Shown here one piece after another: positions 1-7,790 of a stretch of 64,000 nt of DNA (positions are counted from its first letter, which is position 1; each line of letters opens with the position of its first letter). The position numbers were made by a program, and so were the translations under genes. The DNA is from Denitrobaculum sp965232285 (lineage in GTDB: Bacteria; Pseudomonadota; Alphaproteobacteria; Kiloniellales; Kiloniellaceae): positions 5,146,001 to 5,210,000 of the forward strand of contig CBDDPL010000004.1 of assembly GCA_965232285.1 (NCBI GenBank). The letters run 5' to 3'. Below the pieces are notes generated by a model. The model searched no databases and was not told the origin of the DNA. It saw only the letters and a program-made list of their open reading frames with translations.

Positions 1-686
1 TCCTCGCCGAAAGCGGCCACCGTGCTGGGGCTGGGCAGAAGGGTGGAGCAGCAGCCCTCGAAAGTGCTCCAGATGCGCGCCGCGGGCAGGTGAACGGCCG
101 GGTCCGGATCGGTCAGGCGCCGATGGTAGCTGGCCAGCAGATCATCCCGCTCCTCCGGCGGCAGGAACTCAGAGAAGCGCGCCCACTCTTCCGGAAAAAT
201 CATGCGCATGCCCTTGAGAAACCAATCGATCTCGAAGGGCCGGCAGAGGAAGATGCCGCGCAGGATCAGGCCGCGCACCGAGCCTGGATGGGCCTGGGCG
301 TAAGCCAGGGCCAGAGTGCTGCCCCAGGAGCCCCCGAAGACCACCCAGCGTTCGATACCGAGAGATTTGCGCAGGGCTTCCAGATCGGCGATCAGGTGCT
401 GTGTCGTGTTGTCGGTCAGCTCGCCCTGGGGCCGGGAGCGGCCCGCGCCGCGCTGATCGAAGACCACGATACGATAGGCGGCCGGGTTGAAGAATCGCCG
501 GTGGTCCGGCGCAGCACCGGCACCAGGGCCGCCGTGCAGGAACACCACCGGCGTGCCCTCGGGATTGCCGCAGGTCTCCCAGTAGATCTCGTGCAGGCCA
601 TCGACCGCCAGGTGCCCGCTGTCGCTGGGTTCAATCGAGGGAAAGAGGCCGGTCATCTGGCCCGGGCTGTCGGCGCTGGACACCAT
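1..686 (-). CDS. pip: Proline iminopeptidase (alpha/beta hydrolase), 3' end outside window
   Basis: Cytosolic serine peptidase of the S33 family that removes N-terminal proline from peptides. The visible 228 residues, starting at an ATG at 686, contain the family's HGGPG oxyanion-hole motif, a DQRGAGRS segment and the nucleophile elbow GGSWGST, all in the expected order. The family's usual length is about 310-320 residues, so the last third, including the catalytic Asp and His, lies beyond the left edge. It is divergent from the nuclease gene that begins at 871. The order of the motifs makes the family call firm, but exact substrate preference cannot be read from sequence. Confidence 0.9.
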   Translation of the reverse strand, partial: MVSSADSPGQMTGLFPSIEPSDSGHLAVDGLHEIYWETCGNPEGTPVVFLHGGPGAGAAPDHRRFFNPAAYRIVVFDQRGAGRSRPQGELTDNTTQHLIADLEALRKSLGIERWVVFGGSWGSTLALAYAQAHPGSVRGLILRGIFLCRPFEIDWFLKGMRMIFPEEWARFSEFLPPEERDDLLASYHRRLTDPDPAVHLPAARIWSTFEGCCSTLLPSPSTVAAFGE

Positions 687-870
687 AGTCGTTTACTCAT
701 CCTTCAAAGCCTTTATGCCGTGCCGATCAGCATGGCTGGCCGCACTGCGAAGCCATGATGCCGCAAGCTGTCCCGTCACCGCCAGCGGTAAAAGACAGCC
801 ACAGCTTTTTGCTGCATTTCCGCCGGAGGATTCAAGTCAACAAGGTCGACAAATGAGCTAAAATAGCCCC

Positions 871-1686
871 ATGCACAGCCGTTCACCGCTCGTTCACAGC
901 CTCTTCGCGCTCGCACTCCTGACGGCTTCGGCTTCCGCCGCGGAGGAGCCTCTCCTGCCTCACCCCGACCTCTTCGAAGCCGGAGGAAGCCATGCGGTCG
1001 CCGAGGTGATCGACGGTGACAGCCTGCGGCTCGAGGACGGCCGGGTGCTGCAACTCTCCGGCATAAAGGCGCCCTCACCCCCGGCAGATACCACAGCGGA
1101 CAGCGCGGAAGCCTGGCCCCTGGGTCTCGAGGCGGCGCGTGCACTCGAGACGCTGATCGGCGACGGACCGGTTACTCTGTTCTACGGCGGCAACCGCCGC
1201 GACCGACACGACCGGATTCTGGCTCAGGCGACAAACGCGCAGGGACTTTGGCTGCAGGGCGCGCTGCTGCACCGGGGACTGGCCCGGGTCAGCAGCTATC
1301 CGGACAATCGCCGGGGCGTCGCCGAACTGCTGGCCCTGGAGCAACAGGCCCGCAACCAGCGGCGCGGCCTCTGGCGACACCCGCTCTACGCCGTTCGGCG
1401 GCCGCAGGACAGCGGCCAGGACGTCGGCAGCTTCCAGCTCGTCGAGGGCCGTGTCTTGAAGGTAGCGATCGTAAGTGGACGGGCTTATCTTAATTTTGGT
1501 GAGGACTGGCGCAGCGACTTCACGCTGGTGATCGAGGCGGCGCAGCGGCGGCAGTTCGAGGCCGAGGGCCTGGACCCGCGCCTCTACGAGGGTCGCCGGG
1601 TGCGGGCACGCGGCTGGCTGGGTTACAGAAACGGCGCGACGATTACCGTCACGCATCCGGAACAGATAGAGGTACTCGACCGATGA
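871..1686 (+). CDS. Exported thermonuclease-like (SNase-fold) protein
   Basis: 271-residue protein with a probable Sec signal peptide (hydrophobic residues about 9-20, ending in ASASAAEE). A staphylococcal-nuclease-like domain follows: VIDGDSLRLEDGR, LSGIKAP, then a segment around residues 105-150 with GGNRRDRHDRILAQ and the RGLARV strand. SNase-fold proteins cleave nucleic acids or only bind them. The usual Asp/Arg/Glu active-site set is only partly recognisable here, so activity is uncertain. The C-terminal third (about 190-271) is a separate beta-rich part. The stop codon overlaps the ATG of the following M48 lipoprotein gene, so the two are translationally coupled and probably act together in the envelope. 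No strong ribosome binding site is seen before the start. Confidence 0.8.
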   Translation: MHSRSPLVHSLFALALLTASASAAEEPLLPHPDLFEAGGSHAVAEVIDGDSLRLEDGRVLQLSGIKAPSPPADTTADSAEAWPLGLEAARALETLIGDGPVTLFYGGNRRDRHDRILAQATNAQGLWLQGALLHRGLARVSSYPDNRRGVAELLALEQQARNQRRGLWRHPLYAVRRPQDSGQDVGSFQLVEGRVLKVAIVSGRAYLNFGEDWRSDFTLVIEAAQRRQFEAEGLDPRLYEGRRVRARGWLGYRNGATITVTHPEQIEVLDR

Positions 1687-3149
1687 TTCCTTCTTCCCTG
1701 CGCAGGCTCTTTGCCGCGTCGGCGCTGCTGGCGTCACTGACCGTGCTGAGCGGCTGCGAGACGGCGCCGGCCACCGGTGAGTCCTTCTTCACCGGTGGCC
1801 TGACCAAGGACAAGGAAGCCGCCCTGGGGGCACAGCAACACGAGAAGATCGTCAAACAGTTCGGCGGCATTTACGACGACCCGGAAATCTCGCGCTATAT
1901 CACGAGCCTCGGGAACCTGCTGGCCAAGACCTCTGAAACACCCGATCAAAAGTTCACCTTCACGGTCCTGGATTCCCCCGTGGTCAACGCCTTCGCCCTG
2001 CCCGGCGGCTACGTCTATGTGACCCGCGGCCTGCTAGCCCTGGCCGACGACGAGGCAGAGGTGGCCGGCGTGATCGCCCATGAGATCGGGCATGTCACCG
2101 GACGCCATGCCTCCCAGCGCTATGGCCGGGCTCAGGCCACTCAGATCCTGGCCACTGGTGTCGGCATCCTGCTGGGCAGTCAGCAGGCTGCCCAGGCAGC
2201 CGGTCAGGTCGGGGTGCTCGCGCTGCAGAGCTACTCCCGCGACCAGGAGTTCGAGGCGGACCTCCTGGGCGTACGCTATCTGTCGCGCGCCGGCTTCGAA
2301 CCGGAGGGTATGGCGGATTTCCTGACCAAGCTGCAGGCCGACAGCCGGCTGACCGCCACCATCGCCGGAAACCCGGAAGCCGCTGACAACTTCAACATCA
2401 TGCAGACACACCCGCGCACGGCCGACCGGATCCGTCGTGCCATCGCCCAGGCCGGCGAAAAGCGCGTTCAGAACCCGATCGTGGGACGGGAAATCTACCT
2501 TTCCAAGCTCGAGGGGATGCTTTACGGCGACGACCCCAAGGAAGGCATTATTCAGGGCCGCAGGTTCGAACACCCGGTTCTGCGCTTCGCTTTCGAGGTG
2601 CCCGAAGGCTACCGCCTGATCAATTCTTCCTCCCGCGTGGGCGCCCAGCACGGGGACGGTTCGGTCATCGTCTTCGATCAGTTTCCGAAAAAGACCGGCA
2701 ATCTGGACTCCGCCTTCGAGCTGTCATCCGACAAGATCCCGTTAGAGGGGATCGAACGCGTTCGGATCAATGGTATGGAAGCCCTCACCGGGACGGCCCG
2801 TGTTAGTGGCCGTCAGGGCGCGCGCGACCTGCGCCTGATCGTCATGCGCTATGATGCGCAGACCATCTATCGTTTCCTCTTCCTGACCCCGCCCAAGGTC
2901 ACGGCAGGCCAGGCCGAAGGCCTGAGGCGGACCACCTACAGCTTCCGCAAGCTCTCGGCAGCCGAAGCCGGCAGGATCAAGCCAAAACGTATCCGCCTGC
3001 ACAAGGTGCGCAGCGGCGAAACTGCGTCAAGGTTGGCGAGCCGTTTTCCCTATGATGATTTTCAGTTGGAACGCTTTCAGACCCTCAATGGCCTGCAGGC
3101 GGGACAGCCTCTCAGAGCAGGTCAGACGGTCAAGATCATTACGCAGTAG
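1683..3149 (+). CDS. M48-family metallopeptidase lipoprotein with C-terminal LysM-like domain
   Basis: 488 residues. An N-terminal lipobox (LSGC, Cys25) marks an outer-membrane or periplasmic lipoprotein. The zinc peptidase signature HEIGH lies at residues 133-137, and the third ligand is probably in EFEADLLG at about residue 190. These are typical of BepA/LoiP-type M48 proteases, which survey outer-membrane protein assembly. BepA carries TPR repeats at its C-terminus. Here there is instead a conserved middle region (about 290-420) and a final LysM-like segment beginning LHKVRSGETASRLA and ending AGQTVKIIT, which suggests binding to peptidoglycan. The start overlaps the stop of the upstream nuclease gene (ATGA). 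Family assignment is firm; targets are unknown. Confidence 0.9.
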   Translation: MIPSSLRRLFAASALLASLTVLSGCETAPATGESFFTGGLTKDKEAALGAQQHEKIVKQFGGIYDDPEISRYITSLGNLLAKTSETPDQKFTFTVLDSPVVNAFALPGGYVYVTRGLLALADDEAEVAGVIAHEIGHVTGRHASQRYGRAQATQILATGVGILLGSQQAAQAAGQVGVLALQSYSRDQEFEADLLGVRYLSRAGFEPEGMADFLTKLQADSRLTATIAGNPEAADNFNIMQTHPRTADRIRRAIAQAGEKRVQNPIVGREIYLSKLEGMLYGDDPKEGIIQGRRFEHPVLRFAFEVPEGYRLINSSSRVGAQHGDGSVIVFDQFPKKTGNLDSAFELSSDKIPLEGIERVRINGMEALTGTARVSGRQGARDLRLIVMRYDAQTIYRFLFLTPPKVTAGQAEGLRRTTYSFRKLSAAEAGRIKPKRIRLHKVRSGETASRLASRFPYDDFQLERFQTLNGLQAGQPLRAGQTVKIITQ

Positions 3150-3184
3150 CGCGGGAGCGGTGTTAGAAGCTGTGGGTTTCGGCG

Positions 3185-4069
3185 TCAGGCTTCGCCGATC
3201 AGATCACCGCTGTCCTCGACCCGGCGCAGCATGGCGCTCTTCAGCTTGGCCAGCGCCCGGCCCTCGAGCTGGCGGACCCGTTCCTTGCTGACGCCAAGTT
3301 CACGCCCCAGTTCCTCCAGGGTGGCACTCTCCTCGGTCAGCCGCCGGGCCTTGACGATGCGCTGTTCGCGTAGCGGCAGTTCGTTGAGTGCCTCGGTAAT
3401 CCAACGGCTGCGGGTTTCGCCGTCACGGCAGGAGATGATCAGGTCTTCCGGATTCGGGCGATCATCGACCAGAAAGTCCTGCCATTCGCTTTCGCCCTCC
3501 TCGCCGATGACGTGATTGAGCGAATGATCCGTTCCGGCGAGCCGCTGCTCCATGGACTCCACCTCGTGCAGGCCGACCGAGAGTTCATCGGCGACCTGGG
3601 CCCGACCGGCATCGTCGAAGCTGCTGCCGGTCTGTTCCTCGATGCGCGCACGCAGGCGGCGCAGGTTGAAAAACAGTGTCTTCTGGGCGGCGGTCGTGCC
3701 GGTGCGCACGATCGACCAGTTGCGCAGCACGAAATCCTGTATGGCGGAACGGATCCACCAACTGGCGTAGGTCGAGAAACGAATCTCCCGGTCCGGGTCG
3801 AAACGGGCCGCGGCCTGCATCAGGCCGACCGAGCCCTCCTGAACCAGATCGCTGATCGGCAGGCCATAGTGACGGTAGCGGGTGGCGGTGGAAACCACGA
3901 GCCGGGTATAGGAGCGGATCAGTTCGTGCAGAGCCGCTTCGTCCTTGTTGTCCCGCCAGGCTTTGGCCAGGTCGAACTCATGATCGCGAGACAGCAGGGG
4001 TTCCGACATTGAACGCCGGATAAAGCGTGTCTGCGCGCGATGGGTTTCCGCATTTTCGAAGCGCGTCAT
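3185..4069 (-). CDS. rpoH: RNA polymerase heat-shock-type sigma factor (RpoH family)
   Basis: 294 residues from the chosen ATG at 4069; a start at 4009 (MSEPLLSRD) is also possible. Region 2 is clear (DLVQEGSVGLMQAAARFDP, then STYASWWIRSAIQDFVLRNW). It is followed by the RpoH box QKTLFFNLR at about residues 129-137, which separates RpoH from RpoD. Region 4 shows LGVSKERVRQLEGRALAKLK. Alphaproteobacteria often carry two RpoH paralogues; the lack of a long N-terminus and the FSTYASWW wording resemble RpoH2, which serves oxidative and general stress. This is an inference. The gene converges on the M48 gene and has an AT-rich leader with a palindrome at 4198-4212. Confidence 0.92.
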   Translation of the reverse strand: MTRFENAETHRAQTRFIRRSMSEPLLSRDHEFDLAKAWRDNKDEAALHELIRSYTRLVVSTATRYRHYGLPISDLVQEGSVGLMQAAARFDPDREIRFSTYASWWIRSAIQDFVLRNWSIVRTGTTAAQKTLFFNLRRLRARIEEQTGSSFDDAGRAQVADELSVGLHEVESMEQRLAGTDHSLNHVIGEEGESEWQDFLVDDRPNPEDLIISCRDGETRSRWITEALNELPLREQRIVKARRLTEESATLEELGRELGVSKERVRQLEGRALAKLKSAMLRRVEDSGDLIGEA

Positions 4070-4197
4070 GCCGGCGATACCTCTCGGTTCTTTCGAACGC
4101 CACAACCTCTTTACGCTATTCGGCCGCCGCTAGATCACCGGAGCGCAATTTACGCCCTTCCCCATACCTCTACTTATGATAGCACAAAATCACCATG

Positions 4198-4212
4198 TTC
4201 GTATAATACGAA
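4198..4212. promoter_or_regulatory. 15-bp perfect palindrome upstream of rpoH
   Basis: TTCGTAT-A-ATACGAA is a perfect palindrome with a one-base centre. It lies in an AT-rich stretch about 130 bp before the rpoH start and overlaps a TATTAT-like -10 hexamer on the rpoH strand. It could be an operator or part of a promoter. No known regulator motif is recognised. Confidence 0.35.
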
Positions 4213-4256
4213 AAATCTGCGCAAAAAAATCAAGAAACATGAATGCCTGGAGGCTT

Positions 4257-5081
4257 TCAGGCCTCGAGGGTTTCGATGACCTCGCCCTCAGGGCTGAGGC
4301 AAGCCGCGATCAGCGGTCCACCGAAACCACAGCCGGCATCCAGTGTAAGCGTATGCCGGGTCGATTCGAGCCCCGGGTGACTGGGATCGTAACCGCGCAC
4401 GATCTTCTGGAAGTCACCGTACGGCTCGTTCAGACGGGCAAAGGCCGAAGAGCTCCACCAGAAACTGTCTTTCTGGGTCTCAAGAGGACGGGTGGGATCG
4501 AGTCCCGTATGGACGAACAGCAGGCGGCGGTCGGCCGTATAGGCGGCGCGCCGGATCTCGTTGGTGATCTGGTAATGGCCGGGATTGTCCTGGATGGCGC
4601 TGCGCAGGCGTCCGGTCCAGCGGGTCAGTTGCAGCGGCCCGGAGGCCGCCTCCCGCAGGCCCTCGCGGGCGCTCGAGCCGTAAGCCTCAAGCGTAGCGCC
4701 CACGCCCTGATCGAGCATCCAGGAGAGGACGCCGCGCGGATCGCTGGCGAACTGGAGTTGCAGCAGTTTCTGCCACATTTCCTCCTGCCCGCCGCGCAGG
4801 AAAGCGATGTCTTCGGGAAAATTCTGATGCAGGGCCAGGAACCCGCGCCGAAACTCGATGACATGATCCAGTGTCTTGCGGATCGAGTCACCGCGGCCGA
4901 TCAGGTTGCCCAGATAGACCACACGGTCGCCGCGCCGCAGCCGGGTCTCGAGCTGTGCATGGATTCGATCCAGACGATCCGCATCACCATGAACCGAGGA
5001 GATCGTCCAGATTCTCCGCGCCGCGCGTAAAACCGCAAATTTCTGCCGATCGCGCATAGGGGCGGCAGGTGGCCTCCTCAA
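4257..5081 (-). CDS. Metallophosphoesterase-fold protein with altered metal ligands
   Basis: 274 residues (or 266 from the ATG at 5057). The layout follows the PPP-type serine/threonine phosphatase fold: a first motif SSVHGDADRL where GDxHG is usual, a second LGNLIGRG in place of GDxVDRG, a third LRGGQEEMW in place of GNHE, and later LLFVHTGLDP, which matches the conserved VHAG motif. Several positions that normally carry the metal-binding Asp, Asn and His are replaced (Ser, Asn, Gly/Gln). It may therefore be a catalytically weak or purely regulatory relative. It lies between carD and rpoH on the same strand, 187 bp before rpoH, so a stress-related role is possible but unproven. Confidence 0.75.
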   Translation of the reverse strand: MRRPPAAPMRDRQKFAVLRAARRIWTISSVHGDADRLDRIHAQLETRLRRGDRVVYLGNLIGRGDSIRKTLDHVIEFRRGFLALHQNFPEDIAFLRGGQEEMWQKLLQLQFASDPRGVLSWMLDQGVGATLEAYGSSAREGLREAASGPLQLTRWTGRLRSAIQDNPGHYQITNEIRRAAYTADRRLLFVHTGLDPTRPLETQKDSFWWSSSAFARLNEPYGDFQKIVRGYDPSHPGLESTRHTLTLDAGCGFGGPLIAACLSPEGEVIETLEA

Positions 5082-5201
5082 GCTTTTACAGGGAGCGCCA
5101 CCCGATTTGACGAAGGCGCGGCAACCCTAGAGTCGGAACGAAACTGCGCGCCAGGATGCCGGATTCGGCCTTACCGGCGCGCCGTTATAACTCGTACAGG
5201 C

Positions 5202-5699
5202 TCAGGCCGCCGTGAGCAACTCTTCCAGCTTCTGCGCCGCCGCTTCTTCGTCGATTTTTTCGACGGCGGCCAATTCACGCGCCAGACGGTCAAGAGCCGC
5301 CTGATACATCTGCCGCTCGCTGTAAGACTGATCCGGCTGATCGGCGGCACGGTGCAGGTCCCGGACGACCTCGGCAATGGAGACCGGATCGCCGGAATTG
5401 ATCTTGGCCTCGTATTCCTGAGCCCGGCGGCTCCACATGGTCCGCTTCGCACGGCTGCGCCCCTTCAGGGTGGTCAGTGCCGAGTCCATCATCTTACGAC
5501 TGGAGAGCTTCCGCAGACCGGATTCATGCGCCTTGTTGACCGGAACACGCAGGGTCATCCGGTCTTTTTCGAACTTAATGATGATCAATTCGAGGGTTAC
5601 GTCGGAAATTTCCTGGGTTTCGACGCCCAGCACCCGGCCGACGCCATGGGTCGGGTAAACCACGTAATCGCCGGCCCCGAATTCACTCGATTTCGCCAT
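5202..5699 (-). CDS. carD: CarD-family transcriptional regulator
   Basis: 165 residues from the ATG at 5699. The N-terminal RNA-polymerase-interacting domain (about residues 1-60) has the hallmark FGAGDYVVYPTHGVGRVLG, and the rest is the helical DNA-binding part (KLSSRKMMDSAL, KRTMWSRRAQEYEAKI). CarD proteins bind the RNA polymerase beta subunit and stabilise open promoter complexes, influencing rRNA and stress promoters. Longer upstream starts exist in frame but lack similarity to the family, so 5699 is preferred. A likely promoter lies at 5947-5975. Placing carD beside fdxA and rpoH is common in alphaproteobacteria. Confidence 0.93.
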   Translation of the reverse strand: MAKSSEFGAGDYVVYPTHGVGRVLGVETQEISDVTLELIIIKFEKDRMTLRVPVNKAHESGLRKLSSRKMMDSALTTLKGRSRAKRTMWSRRAQEYEAKINSGDPVSIAEVVRDLHRAADQPDQSYSERQMYQAALDRLARELAAVEKIDEEAAAQKLEELLTAA

Positions 5700-5946
5700 T
5701 TCGTGTTCTCTTGCTCCGTCTGTTATCCGCCAGTGCACTACCTGGGCAACTGCGCCCGGAAGCTGATCCGTCTTCCCGGGCGGCGCGTGCGGAGGTGCGG
5801 CGCGGAACGGCGGGACCGCACAGCCTGGTCCCCGTCGTTCGGTCTTCACATGCAAAATTCAACCTCGCACACCCCAGTGCCGAAACACACCGAGCGTCGA
5901 GGTTGGATTGCTACACAGGGGATCACCGCCAATGTGTAACAAATAC

Positions 5947-5975
5947 TTTATACTCTATTTGGCCGCTTAAAACAA
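5947..5975 (-). promoter_or_regulatory. Candidate sigma-70 promoter for carD
   Basis: Read on the minus strand: a TTGTTT -35 hexamer (5970-5975), a 17-nt spacer and a TATAAA -10 hexamer (5947-5952). Spacing is ideal, the -10 matches the consensus at five of six positions and the -35 at three. Confidence 0.5.
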
Positions 5976-5976
5976 C

Positions 5977-5991
5977 TGTTGCGCCGCAACA
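5977..5991. promoter_or_regulatory. 15-bp palindrome next to the carD -35 box
   Basis: TGTTGCG-C-CGCAACA is perfectly symmetrical and ends one base upstream of the candidate -35 hexamer of carD, a position suited to an activator or repressor site. Confidence 0.35.
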
Positions 5992-6109
5992 TAGGCCTGC
6001 CTTTTCTGCAAAGCAGCCTTGCTACACGGCGTTAACCCTGATTTCTTACCACGATCGCGCGGCAGCGGTCCCGAAGCGAGGCAGACCGCCGCCCGTGGAG
6101 TCGCAGTAA

Positions 6110-6451
6110 TCAGCCGTCGGTACTACCCGGATTGGCGCTGAAGTACTTTTCGTACTTACCTGTTTGATCGCGAAATTCCTCTCTATCAGCCGGCGGCTGA
6201 CCCATGCGGGTAATATTCGGCCAGCTTTCACTATATTCGCGATTGAGCTCCAGCCATTGCTCAGCCTCGGTATCGCTGTCCGGCAGAATGGCCTCCGGCG
6301 GACACTCGGGCTCGCAAACGCCGCAGTCGATACACTCATCGGGATGAATCACCAGCATGTTTTCGCCTTCGTAGAAGCAGTCCACAGGACAGACTTCGAC
6401 GCAGTCCATGTATTTGCACCTGATGCAGGCTTCGGTCACGATGTAGGTCAT
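6110..6451 (-). CDS. fdxA: Seven-iron ferredoxin (FdxA)
   Basis: 113 residues from the ATG at 6451. Two cysteine clusters are visible: Cys9, 12, 17, 21 near the N-terminus and Cys40, 43, 46, 50 in DECIDCGVCEPECP. This pattern fits one [3Fe-4S] and one [4Fe-4S] cluster, and the C-terminal extension after residue 60 is typical of the FdxA family found in alphaproteobacteria. It acts as a cytoplasmic low-potential electron carrier; its partner is not shown by the context. It lies upstream of carD on the same strand, with a 410-bp gap, so the two are probably separate units. Confidence 0.95.
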   Translation of the reverse strand: MTYIVTEACIRCKYMDCVEVCPVDCFYEGENMLVIHPDECIDCGVCEPECPPEAILPDSDTEAEQWLELNREYSESWPNITRMGQPPADREEFRDQTGKYEKYFSANPGSTDG

Positions 6452-6588
6452 CTCTGGTCTCCTCGCCACGGGCCCCGGACTTATCGCGATATCCAGTGCC
6501 GCGGTTCTTCGCTATATTTGTTCTGAGGCCTGTTTTCGACGGAAGCAGCGAAACAGACCTGTCCACCTCAAAAAACCAGCGGTCGAAG

Positions 6589-7047
6589 CTATTGGCCGAG
6601 ACGCTGTCTCGCGGCCTGCCGCGCCCGTCCGCTGTCACGGTCCGACACATGCAACAGGCCGGCCAGGCGGCGCATCAGGCTGGCTTCCAGGTCATGCAGT
6701 TCACCGTCCGCGTAAGCGACTTCCCACAGCATACCCATCAACTCGACCCGCTGTTCGTTATCAAAGGCATCGGCGACGATCCGCGTGAAACCGAAAAGCT
6801 GGTTCGAGCTTTCGACCTCGGTCTTGGCTTCTTCCACCAGGCTGGCCACCTCGCCAGCCGAGAGATCGAAGCGTTCGGTCAGGAGCCGTTCGATGGCCAC
6901 CCGCTCGCTGCCGTCGAAGGTCTCGTCCATCATAGCCGCCTCAACCAGCAGCGCCGCGGCGGCAACCTGGAGCGTATCCCGGTCACGTCCCGCGGCAACA
7001 CCAGCGTCGGTCTTGCCCGTTAGAAGAGCCTTCAATCTTTCAATCAC
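6589..7047 (-). CDS. TerB-family (tellurite-resistance-like) small acidic protein
   Basis: 152-residue helical protein with the acidic repeats of the TerB fold: LLVEAAMMDETFDGSERVAIERLL and MLWEVAYADGELHDLEASLMRRLAGLL, where the D/E-rich loops can bind metal ions. The family includes TerB of tellurite-resistance operons and many stand-alone proteins of unknown role. No other ter gene is near, so resistance should not be assumed. It is followed after 137 bp by fdxA on the same strand and may share a transcript with it. The start at 7047 gives a plausible N-terminus (MIERLKALLTGK). Confidence 0.8.
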   Translation of the reverse strand: MIERLKALLTGKTDAGVAAGRDRDTLQVAAAALLVEAAMMDETFDGSERVAIERLLTERFDLSAGEVASLVEEAKTEVESSNQLFGFTRIVADAFDNEQRVELMGMLWEVAYADGELHDLEASLMRRLAGLLHVSDRDSGRARQAARQRLGQ

Positions 7048-7141
7048 GGCAGATCTTGCTTAGATACCTTCAATCGAGCGGAGTGCGTATCATGCGCGGC
7101 CTCGTCCATGCAACCCTTGGCAAAGTAAGGATTTAGCAAAC

Positions 7142-7777
7142 GTGACAGGAAGTGAGCAGACAGCGGACAGGCGCCGCTACGCCCCTGCCACCCAGCGCAA
7201 CCGCGAGCCCCTGCTGCAGGTGCTCAGGGGCCTGCTGCCGGAGGGCGGACGGGTTCTGGAGATCGCCAGCGGCACCGGTGAACACGGGGTTTGGTTTTCA
7301 CAGCAGCTCAAGGGATTGACCTGGCAACCAAGCGATCCGAACCCGGAGTTGCGACAATCCATCGCATCCCATGCCGAGCATGCTGGCATTGTCCTGCCGG
7401 CCCCGCTGGACATCGACGTCACGATGCCGGAATGGAACACCGAAGATACCGATTCAGGCGCTTTCGACGCGGTTTTTTGCGCCAATATGATCCATATCGC
7501 CCCCTGGGAAGCCGGCCTCGGCCTGATCGCGGGCGCAGCCCGGCACTTGCGACCGGGCGGGCGACTGATCCTATACGGCCCCTTCAAGCGCGGCGGTCAG
7601 CATACCGCCCCCTCGAATGCCGCCTTCGACCAGTCCCTGCGCAGCCAGGACCCGGCCTGGGGTCTGCGGGACCTGGAACAGGTGGCCGCGGACGCCGCGC
7701 GGCAGGGTTTCGACACGCCGGAAGTCATCGAGATGCCCAGCAACAACCTGACGCTGGTGTTCGCTCTGACTGCATAA
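7142..7777 (+). CDS. DUF938 class I SAM-dependent methyltransferase-like protein
   Basis: 211 residues beginning with GTG at 7142. The opening RRYAPATQRNREPLLQVL and the motif I sequence VLEIASGTGEHGVWF (about residues 38-52) are characteristic of DUF938, a SAM-binding Rossmann family of unknown substrate. Later landmarks are CANMIHIAPWEAG and HLRPGGRLILYGPFK, and the protein ends NNLTLVFAL. It converges on the MFS gene with only 13 bp between the stops. Together with the TerB and MFS genes it interrupts an order often seen as helicase, S4 protein, fdxA, carD in related bacteria (from memory). Confidence 0.85.
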   Translation: MTGSEQTADRRRYAPATQRNREPLLQVLRGLLPEGGRVLEIASGTGEHGVWFSQQLKGLTWQPSDPNPELRQSIASHAEHAGIVLPAPLDIDVTMPEWNTEDTDSGAFDAVFCANMIHIAPWEAGLGLIAGAARHLRPGGRLILYGPFKRGGQHTAPSNAAFDQSLRSQDPAWGLRDLEQVAADAARQGFDTPEVIEMPSNNLTLVFALTA

Positions 7778-7790
7778 CATCACTTTCCCG

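Larger units (their letters stand above)
5700..6109. other. 410-bp intergenic region carrying the carD leader and promoter
   Basis: No convincing coding sequence on either strand. It contains the probable carD promoter (5947-5975) and a palindrome (5977-5991), leaving a long carD leader of about 240 nt. Near the fdxA end, GCGGTC and GACCGC arms around 6063-6095 could pair, but no T-run follows, so I do not call a terminator. Confidence 0.6.

Noticed and set aside
6589..7047. Tellurite resistance locus
   Set aside because: Only a single TerB-like gene is present, without terC, terD or other ter genes.
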